From the NCBI RefSeq assembly GCF_014306105.1, contig NZ_JACRVF010000001.1, forward strand, positions 1,628,413 to 1,692,412: a stretch of DNA of 64,000 nucleotides, in the 5' to 3' direction. Position numbers and translations under genes: made by a program. The stretch is from Pontibacter cellulosilyticus. GTDB taxonomy: Bacteria; Bacteroidota; Bacteroidia; Cytophagales; Hymenobacteraceae. How positions within the stretch are numbered: position 1 is the stretch's first letter; each line of letters opens with the position of its first letter. Shown piece by piece: positions 25,601 through 33,176 of this stretch. The notes under the pieces were generated by a model, which worked only from the letters and a program-made list of their open reading frames with translations, was not told the DNA's origin and did not search any database.

Positions 25601-26005
25601 TTAACCTTTTTTGTCAGTAAGATATAAAGCCGGAATGATAAGCACTACAGGAAAGGGTGATACCATTATTCCAACTAACTGAGCTCCCATTCTATAAGCA
25701 ATATCCAACTGACTTATGTTTTTTCCTGTTTTCACTAAAACCAACGAAACTATAAATGTAATTCCATATAAGTAGAGGGTAACTTTTGTCTTCTTCCAAT
25801 TATCAGTATATAGATGAACAATGAGCAGGCACAGAAAACAGTATATGATTCTAAAGAAGTAATCATGGGTCAAAAGCTCTCTCTCCATAATCATATAATA
25901 AAAAGCGTTTAACCCTCTGAATAAAGGAAACATAGGTTCTCCTATCATGAACAAAGCCACAACAGTAAGAAAAAGAAAGAAAAGTCGTAAACGTTTATGC
26001 CACAT
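25601..26005 (-). CDS. Exosortase-associated small membrane protein
   Basis: 134 residues with about four hydrophobic segments (~8-22, ~50-64, ~75-92, ~108-126). Its start overlaps the end of the exosortase gene by 11 bp. Small membrane proteins in this position are known companions of Bacteroidota exosortases (XrtF- or XrtX-associated proteins). The sequence around GLNAFYYMIMERELLTHDYF fits that type, but the exact subfamily is recalled and not searched. Its role in sorting is unknown. Confidence 0.75.
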   Translation of the reverse strand: MWHKRLRLFFLFLTVVALFMIGEPMFPLFRGLNAFYYMIMERELLTHDYFFRIIYCFLCLLIVHLYTDNWKKTKVTLYLYGITFIVSLVLVKTGKNISQLDIAYRMGAQLVGIMVSPFPVVLIIPALYLTDKKG

Positions 26006-26537
26006 CAGCAGTCGGTTTACTTTCTAATTGGATATCAGCTAATGACGAAAATCTTTTTACCCACAGCATCAACAGACCAAAGATGCAAGCATACACTACA
26101 AAAGTGAATGTATACTTGTGGTTAAAATCTAGCAGATCGGGTTGATATAAGGCAGTTAGCGCTAATGCAACTACTCTCATAACATTCAGAAAATTAATCA
26201 CCACAATGCCTACAGGTATGTACATCAACTTGCGCAAAATAGGACCAGGAAAGGCAACGACAAACCCTAAAAAGAGAGCCATAAGAATAAGCCCATTACA
26301 GCCATTGCCAACAAACACCATCGGGTGCGAAGCGATGTAAACAGTTGTGTTTTTAACAGCACCTTCATAGCCAAAAATTTTTAGAGAATAACCGCTGGCA
26401 ACAGCGACCTGTTCGGTAAGCCAGTTATCTAATCTACCATCTTCTAGCATCCATAGATCATAAAAAATATACCAACAGATGTAAACGCCAACAGCTGTTA
26501 TCAAAAATCGATAGAGGCTTCTATTATTGCTATTCAT
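25995..26537 (-). CDS. Exosortase/archaeosortase family protein (XrtX-like)
   Basis: 180 residues, polytopic. The three conserved catalytic positions of the family are visible: Cys80 in VGNGCNGLIL, Arg121 in NFLNVMRVVAL and His140 in LDFNHKYTF. It should act in the inner membrane as a cysteine transpeptidase that removes C-terminal sorting tripartite signals. The length (180) is short, as in Bacteroidota exosortases without extra domains. A PID-CTERM substrate is encoded directly upstream and an associated membrane protein overlaps downstream. The XrtX subfamily name is inferred from the PID-CTERM pairing. Confidence 0.87.
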   Translation of the reverse strand: MNSNNRSLYRFLITAVGVYICWYIFYDLWMLEDGRLDNWLTEQVAVASGYSLKIFGYEGAVKNTTVYIASHPMVFVGNGCNGLILMALFLGFVVAFPGPILRKLMYIPVGIVVINFLNVMRVVALALTALYQPDLLDFNHKYTFTFVVYACIFGLLMLWVKRFSSLADIQLESKPTADVA

Positions 26538-26557
26538 TTTTCACTATTTAAATATTA

Positions 26558-26595
26558 AAAGCAGTACTAGAAATGTTCATTCCCAGTACTGCTTT
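26558..26595 (-). terminator. Hairpin between PID-CTERM gene and exosortase gene
   Basis: AAAGCAGTACT (26558-26568) pairs perfectly with AGTACTGCTTT (26585-26595), loop 16. On the minus strand TTTTAATATTT follows, a weak terminator tail. It could let the substrate gene be expressed more than the sortase. Confidence 0.7.
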
Positions 26596-26613
26596 ATTAG
26601 TTGTAGCAGGTGC

Positions 26614-26859
26614 TTATACTTCCGGCTCCTGCTTTTTGCCTTTACGGTAGTCATTAATTTTCTTAAGGCCATAAGCTCCTCCGGCTGCCAGTAGTAGACT
26701 TGCTCCACCATCTATAGGCACACCAGCAGGGGGTTCTTCTGAGTTGGTTGGCTGGGGACCTCCGCTACCAGGCTGTGCCACTACTGAAGAAAGCGAAAAC
26801 AAAAAGAAAATAGCCGCAAACGAGACAATCTTTATGCAGGCTGAGAATATGTAATTCAT
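26614..26859 (-). CDS. PID-CTERM exosortase substrate protein
   Basis: 81 residues from the ATG at 26859 (an in-frame TTG at 26883 is less likely). Signal peptide ~1-28 (VVAQ), then a very short Pro/Gly/Glu-rich mature part (~30-46), then a C-terminal sorting signal: VPIDGGASLLLAAGGAYG (motif PID at 48-50, hydrophobic 52-64) and a basic tail KKINDYRKGKK. This is the tripartite layout of PID-CTERM proteins cut by Bacteroidota exosortases. After removal of both ends only ~20 residues remain, so the product is essentially a small peptide. Confidence 0.88.
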   Translation of the reverse strand: MNYIFSACIKIVSFAAIFFLFSLSSVVAQPGSGGPQPTNSEEPPAGVPIDGGASLLLAAGGAYGLKKINDYRKGKKQEPEV

Positions 26860-26932
26860 GTTAAATAAGATTTTTAAATTCAATTAAGTAAATCAACGTA
26901 CCGGTTCGAAGCCATGTATCTTTAGCTTATTC

Positions 26933-29900
26933 TTATCGTTGTAGTACCAACTTTTTGGTTATGACTTTATCACCTATCTGCAACTGCATATGATATACAC
27001 CTGCGGCAAAACCTGTGGTTAAAAGCTGCACACCTGTCTGTACTTGCTGTGTGCTGTAAGCTTGATTTAACACTTCCTGCCCTAAACTGTTAAGCAATTT
27101 TACCTGAACCGTTCCGGTATTTGACTTCAAGCCACTCACTGCAATATTTATATTCTCATTGCCTGGATTAGGATATACCAGCACATGAACACCTGTTGTA
27201 GTTTCATCACCTGAACTAAGCAGGCTTCCAGCTAAAGCTGAAAAACGAAGTACAAAACGGTGCGGATCAGTGGATGGAGAGAGATGAACGTTCAGCTGAT
27301 TTGTCTGTTTCAAATCATACGTTTGATTAGTTTCTCTATCTTCAAGCAATATTTTGGAGGCAGTAGCAAAGTTTACCAATTTTGCTACTGAGAAGATATA
27401 CTCACCACTCACAGGCACATATATTTCCAATGGTAGTGTTTGTACAGTATTATCAACCGGCAGACCTTTAATGGCAAGTGCATCTGCATTGACACGGGCA
27501 AATAGAGTTGGTCGGTCTTCGTTGTAGGTTAGTACTTTATAAGCGTCATACTTTCCGTTAGCTACAGTAGAGGTGCCTTCCTGGAAGTAGACAAATGCCT
27601 CATCTCCCAACCCTACCTTATCAACTAACTTCAACTGCAGTTTAGGGCGTGTATCGGCTGCGGTACGATAAACTTTAGCCCCACTATAAGTTGAGCGTGC
27701 ACTATTAGTAAAAGTCAAATCTACTGGCCCGGAGTTTACGCGCACAAAGAACCCTTGCATGGCAGCAATATAGTTTGCCTCATCATTACCCACACCGTTT
27801 ACATAAGAAATATAATTTCCTGCGTACTGGCCTGTAGAGCGGAATACATAAATAGCATCATCCATTCCTTCAGGTTTGTTCAGTGCAACCCAGGCAAGGG
27901 TGGATGGATAAGGATTGCCTAAAAGATGCCAGCCAGCAGCTCCTGTAGCTGCTTTGCCTAGATTTGATACAGTTATGTCGCCATTGTTAAGCGTGCCGAC
28001 AAAGTCTACTTTAGCTGATGCTGATATATTTAATGAATATCCCACACCCGGCACCAAGCTTGCTGCAGAAGATGCAGGTGAATACCAACCATAGTTGAAA
28101 TTCTTTTTCAAATCGGTTGCATTAGACAAACGAGACTGATCATACCCTAGCACCGTTGGAAAAGGCTTTACTGCATAAGGATCTTCTGCAGTGTTATAAG
28201 CAGCATTTGTTACAGGCGAATAGCCTGTTGTTGCCAGATCAGCTACGGTAGAGTTGGCTACAGGTGAAGAAAAATGGCGGTAGCCGGATCCTGTATTAAA
28301 TGAGTTATCGATGTGGCGCTGAACAGTTACAGTACCATTAACTACTCCGCCTATATTTTCTACGTTCACTGCATACCACTTTTGTGATAGCATTGTCAGC
28401 TTTTTACCGTTAGTGTTTAGGTCGCTTTTTAGGGAAAGCGTGTACAGTACCGACACATCAGTGGCCATATTTACTGTAGCTCCATTCTCCAGCCATAGCT
28501 CATAGAAAGGTATAGGGCTAGAACCTCCAAAAGTCGCTGGTTTGTGCACATGTACCCTGGAAACTGTCTGGTATATATCTCCAGACATGTTGCTATAGCT
28601 AACGAATGAACCGTTATTAGTAAAATTACCATATAGGTCCAGAATTGTTTTCAAGTTGAAAGTAGCACCAGCCTCTATAGTTAAGTTTCTAGCCGAATAG
28701 CCTGGATTAGGTTCATTATTGGGAATATCAGGCATATAAGTACCGGCTTTAATCACAATATCCTTTGCCGAGGTAGGTACTCCGTTACTCCAGTTGTCAG
28801 CATCATGCCAATTGCCAGATTTGGCTCCTAACCACACTGTTTCTGCAGGGTTTGCTGCAGGATCAACTATAGTTATGCTTTTTGTAATAGAGCAGTTATT
28901 CGCGTCTTTTACAATTACTGTATATGTTCCAGCAGTTAAACCGGTAGCTTTAGAGTCAGTGCCACCGCTTGGGGACCAGGCATATGTATAAGGAGAAGTA
29001 CCACCTTCTGCTACAACTGTAGCTGTACCATCTGCTCCACCAGCCATAGTTACATCTGTTTTTGAAATAGAAGCCGAAAGAGTACTTGGCTGTGTTATGC
29101 TTACTGTAGAGGAAACTGTCTGGCTTTGTGCATCGGTTACGGTTACAGTATAAGTTCCAGCTTTAAGATTGGATGCTGTAGCTGCTGTACCACCTACAGG
29201 AGACCAGCTATACGTGTAAGGAGTTACACCACCAGTAACAGAAACAGTAGCCGATCCTGTTGTACCATCATAGCATAGAACATTCGTCTGAGAGGTTGTC
29301 AAAGCTAATGGAGCATAGGCTCTGGTAACCTCCATAGTATAGGTTTTGGTGGTACCATCTTGAGCAGTAACAACTACAGGAATAGTATTTTTACCTACAA
29401 CTAAAGGTACTTGCACCCATTTACCACTCTCCGTAGCTGTACCGTTTACAGTTACCGTTGCCATAGCATCTGCTACAGTAGGAGTAACCATTACTGCTGT
29501 GACTGCATTTATTACACTTGCTGAATAAGCAGTAGTGTTTGGATCAAAAACTGGTAAATAAGATGTAGATAGACTTAGACTCGAAAGATTTGCATTAGAA
29601 GAGAGTGGGTCAATACTTACTTTACGGATTCGATCACCTCCGCTTTCCGCTATAAAAAGATTGCCTTCCGAATCTACAGCTAGACCTGTTGGTGAATCTA
29701 GATAAGCACCTGTAGCTGGTCCACCATCACCAATATTACCCAAAGCTCCACCACCAGCAATTGTACTAATAATACCATTCTTATCTATCTTGCGGACTAC
29801 ACCATAATATATGTCTGAAAAGTATACGTTCCCATTATTGTCTACGGCAACACCAACTGCTGTATGCAGGACTGCGTTAGTAGCCAAGCTACCATCTCCA

Positions 29901-30697
29901 CTATAACCTTGTTCTTCGCTGCCTGCTATGGTAGTTATTGAACCATCATCCTGACTTACTTTATGAATTCGACTACCATTTGCGACATACAAATTACCTG
30001 CTATATCTACAGCTATACCTGCTGGTGATTTTAATACAGCACCTACAGCTGGCCCATCCATATAGTACACATCCGAGCCTCCACCTGCAACAGTAGAAAT
30101 GCGCCCCAAAGCAGAATCTACTTTCCTGACACGACCTCTGTTACTTTCCTGTTCGACTATATACAGGTTGTTATTTACATCTACAGCAACAGCATATGGC
30201 GTATTCAAGCGAGCTTCAGTAGCTGGCCCACCATCACCTTCGCCAGCAGAGCCTATCGTACCATTACCAGCCCAGTTACTAATAGTTGATTCACTATAGA
30301 CTCTCCTAACTAGATGGTTATCTCTATCAGCTATATAAATATTTCCTTCACTGTCTAAGGCAACACCGCGTGGATTATTAAAATTTGCTTGAATAGCCAA
30401 GTTGTTCTGTCCACCGCTTCCTTGGATACCTGTTCCAGCTATTGTTGTGACTGTTCCGTCATTATTAACTTTTTTAATACGGTGATCACCTCCTGAGAAA
30501 TATATATTTCCATTTTTGTCAATTACAATTCCTTGTGGGCCTACAACATTATTAGCAATGGTAGTAATGTTCTGCGCTGAGACAAAATGCCCACAAAAAA
30601 GAAAAAGGCAAATGATTATTCTCTTAAGAGTTTTGCCAAGTTTTATAAAACCATAGCTCTGCCTTCCTCTTATAGAGGCAAAATTGGGGATAATCAT
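26933..30697 (-). CDS. Large T9SS-exported surface protein: NHL, cadherin-like and SprB repeats
   Basis: 1254 residues. Signal peptide ending near residue 41 (HFVSAQ) after a long charged lead. NHL beta-propeller repeats (~45-360) with recurring GIVID/GVALDSEGNIYIAD units. A cadherin-like beta-sandwich (~365-457) beginning NANLSSLSLSTSYL. Two SprB-type repeats (~460-535 and ~536-612) with TPYTYSWSPxGG and AGTYTVTVTD. An immunoglobulin-like/unknown middle begins WLGAKSGNWHDADNWSNG (~617). The C-terminal type A T9SS sorting domain (~1170-1254) begins VLVYPNPGNENI and ends KKLVLQR. It is exported across the outer membrane and probably surface-anchored. No enzyme motif is evident; adhesion or gliding-related function is inferred. 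It lies 49-73 bp upstream of the PID-CTERM gene on the same strand with no terminator between. Confidence 0.88.
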   Translation of the reverse strand: MIIPNFASIRGRQSYGFIKLGKTLKRIIICLFLFCGHFVSAQNITTIANNVVGPQGIVIDKNGNIYFSGGDHRIKKVNNDGTVTTIAGTGIQGSGGQNNLAIQANFNNPRGVALDSEGNIYIADRDNHLVRRVYSESTISNWAGNGTIGSAGEGDGGPATEARLNTPYAVAVDVNNNLYIVEQESNRGRVRKVDSALGRISTVAGGGSDVYYMDGPAVGAVLKSPAGIAVDIAGNLYVANGSRIHKVSQDDGSITTIAGSEEQGYSGDGSLATNAVLHTAVGVAVDNNGNVYFSDIYYGVVRKIDKNGIISTIAGGGALGNIGDGGPATGAYLDSPTGLAVDSEGNLFIAESGGDRIRKVSIDPLSSNANLSSLSLSTSYLPVFDPNTTAYSASVINAVTAVMVTPTVADAMATVTVNGTATESGKWVQVPLVVGKNTIPVVVTAQDGTTKTYTMEVTRAYAPLALTTSQTNVLCYDGTTGSATVSVTGGVTPYTYSWSPVGGTAATASNLKAGTYTVTVTDAQSQTVSSTVSITQPSTLSASISKTDVTMAGGADGTATVVAEGGTSPYTYAWSPSGGTDSKATGLTAGTYTVIVKDANNCSITKSITIVDPAANPAETVWLGAKSGNWHDADNWSNGVPTSAKDIVIKAGTYMPDIPNNEPNPGYSARNLTIEAGATFNLKTILDLYGNFTNNGSFVSYSNMSGDIYQTVSRVHVHKPATFGGSSPIPFYELWLENGATVNMATDVSVLYTLSLKSDLNTNGKKLTMLSQKWYAVNVENIGGVVNGTVTVQRHIDNSFNTGSGYRHFSSPVANSTVADLATTGYSPVTNAAYNTAEDPYAVKPFPTVLGYDQSRLSNATDLKKNFNYGWYSPASSAASLVPGVGYSLNISASAKVDFVGTLNNGDITVSNLGKAATGAAGWHLLGNPYPSTLAWVALNKPEGMDDAIYVFRSTGQYAGNYISYVNGVGNDEANYIAAMQGFFVRVNSGPVDLTFTNSARSTYSGAKVYRTAADTRPKLQLKLVDKVGLGDEAFVYFQEGTSTVANGKYDAYKVLTYNEDRPTLFARVNADALAIKGLPVDNTVQTLPLEIYVPVSGEYIFSVAKLVNFATASKILLEDRETNQTYDLKQTNQLNVHLSPSTDPHRFVLRFSALAGSLLSSGDETTTGVHVLVYPNPGNENINIAVSGLKSNTGTVQVKLLNSLGQEVLNQAYSTQQVQTGVQLLTTGFAAGVYHMQLQIGDKVITKKLVLQR

Positions 30698-30701
30698 AAA
30701 G

Positions 30702-30813
30702 GGTTGATTTTGTAGAAATTATACCATATTTTAACTATCAAGGCTGCAAATGTATGAGCAAACAGCTAATTATCAATGACATTAACTAAATAATAATTTC
30801 TACAAAATTGACC
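30702..30813 (-). promoter_or_regulatory. Promoter enclosed by 21-bp inverted repeats (possible invertible promoter)
   Basis: Arms 30702-30722 and 30793-30813 are inverted copies with 19/21 identity, spacer 70 bp. Inside, on the minus strand, are TTG (30774-30776), 19 bp, TACATTTG (30747-30754), an exact consensus pointing at the surface-protein gene whose ATG is at 30697. The proximal arm ends 4 bases from that ATG. Confidence 0.65.
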
Positions 30814-31164
30814 TTTATATAAATTGTGATGGTGGTAGTGATAATGAGTATAAACTTAACTCTTTTATTAAGTTCTGCTGCTTCACTTATATCTGATGAT
30901 CGATAAGAAATACTACAAAACACACTTTAAGTACAGATTCCGATGCTATCTCAAATTATTAAAAATCATCAGTCTTTCACAAGGTTTTAGAATATGAATA
31001 TGCCAATGCAGAAATTGTCTCTAAATAAATGGAAAAGCCAGAGCTCTTAAAGAAGATGAACTTCATACAGAAAGGCATTGTAGCAAATCATAAAGAATGA
31101 GGTAGGAAAAACCGTTGATGATTTACATGTATGTTAAATGGACAGCTACTGGGCAAAGCCATAC
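30814..31164. other. AT-rich gene-poor stretch with possible decayed ORF
   Basis: No intact gene longer than 60 codons was found. A 23-codon frame (31029-31100) is followed in the +1 frame by VGKTVDDLHV before a stop, so a short gene remnant is conceivable. The rest is AT-rich without clear signals. Confidence 0.4.
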
Positions 31165-31560
31165 TTACATTTTCTTCGGTATCTGGCTACAAGGTCCTTC
31201 ATACCTGATAAAAATGTTGATCCATAGCACTCTGGACAAGCGAAAAATAATGGGCAGTAAACCAATTACTACAACAGCTACGATCCCAATCATCATAGCC
31301 ATAGTAATCTCCTCTACAAACTGGTAAAGTATAAATAGCGACACTAAAAATATACCCACGTTTAAAGCAAAGCTAACATACATGGCTCCATAATAGAAAC
31401 CTGGCTCTGGTTCATATGTCTGTCCGCAGCAAGGGCAATTTGGGTGCATGTCCGCAAACTTTGCAGTATATAGTGTACCTTTCGGAAACATTTCCCCTTC
31501 TCTGCACCTCGGGCATTTAGCTGCTACGATACCATATAATAATGATTTTCTTTGGCTCAT
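31165..31560 (-). CDS. DUF983 family zinc-ribbon membrane protein
   Basis: 131 residues: an N-terminal zinc ribbon with CPRC (~16-19) and CPCC (~43-46), the segment GFYYGAMYVSFALN, then two membrane helices (~58-78, ~84-106). DUF983 proteins are common in Bacteroidota and have no established function. The order ribbon-helices matches the family. Divergent from the AraC regulator with a shared 147-bp control region. Confidence 0.88.
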   Translation of the reverse strand: MSQRKSLLYGIVAAKCPRCREGEMFPKGTLYTAKFADMHPNCPCCGQTYEPEPGFYYGAMYVSFALNVGIFLVSLFILYQFVEEITMAMMIGIVAVVVIGLLPIIFRLSRVLWINIFIRYEGPCSQIPKKM

Positions 31561-31582
31561 TCTATCAAACTTAAATTGACTG

Positions 31583-31590
31583 CAAAAATA
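31583..31590 (-). promoter_or_regulatory. -7 promoter element of DUF983 gene
   Basis: On the minus strand TATTTTTG fits TAnnTTTG, with the start expected near 31577, ~17 bases before the ATG. Confidence 0.55.
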
Positions 31591-31613
31591 AGATATACCT
31601 CACCTATACTTAC

Positions 31614-31649
31614 GTGACAAAAGTTACTATTTACTGTACTTTTGGTCAC
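31614..31649. promoter_or_regulatory. Imperfect inverted repeat over divergent promoters
   Basis: GTGACAAAAGT (31614-31624) and ACTTTTGGTCAC (31638-31649) are inverted with one extra G, spacer 13. The right arm contains TACTTTTG (31637-31644), a -7 box for the AraC gene. An operator for AraC autoregulation is plausible. Confidence 0.5.
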
Positions 31650-31707
31650 TTTTAGCAGGTGCTTTTACTAATTTAACATCAACTTGGCACCCATTTAGCA
31701 GACTATT

Positions 31708-32583
31708 ATGCGGAAGAAGCCTTTACCTATATATCAGATTCAGGACTACAATGCACAGGACCAAAAGGAGCACTACTTCTACTACAGTTCTTTCTCCTTG
31801 CACCTGCAAGAACATCTGTTCATTCGAGAGCCTCACAAGCACGACTTCTACATTATCTTAATTGTAACACATGGTATTGGCACTCACACCATTGACTTTA
31901 AGGAATACGAGGTGAAACCTGGCACTATATTTTTCATGATACCGGGGCAGGTGCATAGCTGGCAACTTTCAGATGATGCTGACGGCTATATCATTTTTTT
32001 TACGCAGGAGTTCTACGCCAAAGCATACCCTGACCGGAAGCTGTATAGTTTCCCTTTTTTTAACACGATGCTGCACAGGCCCGTCCTAAACATCTCTCCG
32101 GAAGATGATGCGCTGCTTATGCCTGTTCTGCAAAAAATTGCTTTAGAGCACAAAGCTTCAGGCTTTATGAAAGAGGTTATGCTTAGCAGGCTTCTGGATG
32201 TACTGCTTATTGAGTTAACAAGACTCTTCAGGCACATTGAACACAGCACCGAAGTTACAGGTAAAGACCACTCTGTTTTGCAAAAACTGGAAAGGCTGAT
32301 AGACCAGCACTACAAAGAGCACATGCCAGTTCGCTTTTATGCTGACTGCTTACATGTAACGACAAGACATCTGAACGAAATCTGTAAATGGTCTTTGGGA
32401 AAAACAACGATCGAACTGATACACTTCCGAAAAGTACTTGAGACTAAAAGGCTGTTAGTACACTCTGATTTAACCAGCTCGCAAGTAGCAGCAGAGTTGG
32501 GATTTACAGATAACGCTTACTTCTTTCGGTTTTTTAAAAAGCACACAGGCTTTACACCGGAACAATTCAGAGCCGAGAAATAA
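31708..32583 (+). CDS. AraC family transcriptional regulator
   Basis: 291 residues. N-terminal cupin-like AraC ligand domain (~30-170) with FFMIPGQVHSWQL and HKHDF-type residues (EPHKHDFYIILIV). C-terminal AraC HTH (~190-288) with two helix-turn-helix motifs: FYADCLHVTTRHLNEICKW and SSQVAAELGFTDNAYFFRFF, ending in TGFTPEQFR. It likely senses a small molecule. Target genes are unknown; the divergent DUF983 gene is a candidate. Confidence 0.92.
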   Translation: MRKKPLPIYQIQDYNAQDQKEHYFYYSSFSLHLQEHLFIREPHKHDFYIILIVTHGIGTHTIDFKEYEVKPGTIFFMIPGQVHSWQLSDDADGYIIFFTQEFYAKAYPDRKLYSFPFFNTMLHRPVLNISPEDDALLMPVLQKIALEHKASGFMKEVMLSRLLDVLLIELTRLFRHIEHSTEVTGKDHSVLQKLERLIDQHYKEHMPVRFYADCLHVTTRHLNEICKWSLGKTTIELIHFRKVLETKRLLVHSDLTSSQVAAELGFTDNAYFFRFFKKHTGFTPEQFRAEK

Positions 32584-32619
32584 GCACATGAGCAAGTAAG
32601 GTGTGTTAAGTATTTATAC

Positions 32620-32922
32620 TTACCGCCTCTCCACCACAATATAGCGTGCAGAATAGCCATTGCTTTTGTACAAAACCTGCAAAGCTGTGATCAATGAGTT
32701 GGTGGCAGACACCCGGGCATGCAGATGGTTGAGCGGTTCCAGATAGTTTTTATATCCACTCCCCTCTACACGCTGCACATACCTTCTGGCATCTGGCTCT
32801 TCTACTTCCATAAGTCCTTTTGCCAGCACCACACGCCGCATATAGGGCAGGGCCTCTTTCATACTTCTATAGTCGGAGAAGGCGTAAAGACGGTAGTAGG
32901 AGCTCAGGTCGATGGAGTTCAT
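32620..32922 (-). CDS. Hypothetical protein, 100 aa
   Basis: A basic, soluble-looking 100-residue protein: MNSIDLSSYYRLYAFSDYRS at the start, then helices with VVLAKGLMEVEEPDARRYVQ and a C-terminal IVVERR. No recognisable domain or signal. It sits alone between AraC and the hydrolase gene, with 254 bp of AT-rich DNA after it (32923-33176) in which I see no gene. Confidence 0.55.
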   Translation of the reverse strand: MNSIDLSSYYRLYAFSDYRSMKEALPYMRRVVLAKGLMEVEEPDARRYVQRVEGSGYKNYLEPLNHLHARVSATNSLITALQVLYKSNGYSARYIVVERR

Positions 32923-33176
32923 GGGTGCAAATATAGCATGGCAAGCTTAATGTAACAGTTTAACGCTTACCTTCAGCTGCCCTTGTTTTACCTGTTGTTA
33001 TTTGCTCTACACTACTAAGTTTAACATCTACATCTATTAATTCAAAATAAGATCACTTAAGTACTATTAAAAACGCGTACTTATACTTTAACGCTTGCCC
33101 TTGGTGAATAAAATTTTCCGTCCTGCCCTTATCTGTTCACATTTATTTCAGTTATGTAAAATCTTAACCCAAGCCT

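Noticed and set aside
24573..31560. Genomic island integrated at tRNA-Leu(CAA)
   Set aside because: The block looks accessory, but no integrase and no duplicated tRNA end were found; composition alone is not enough.
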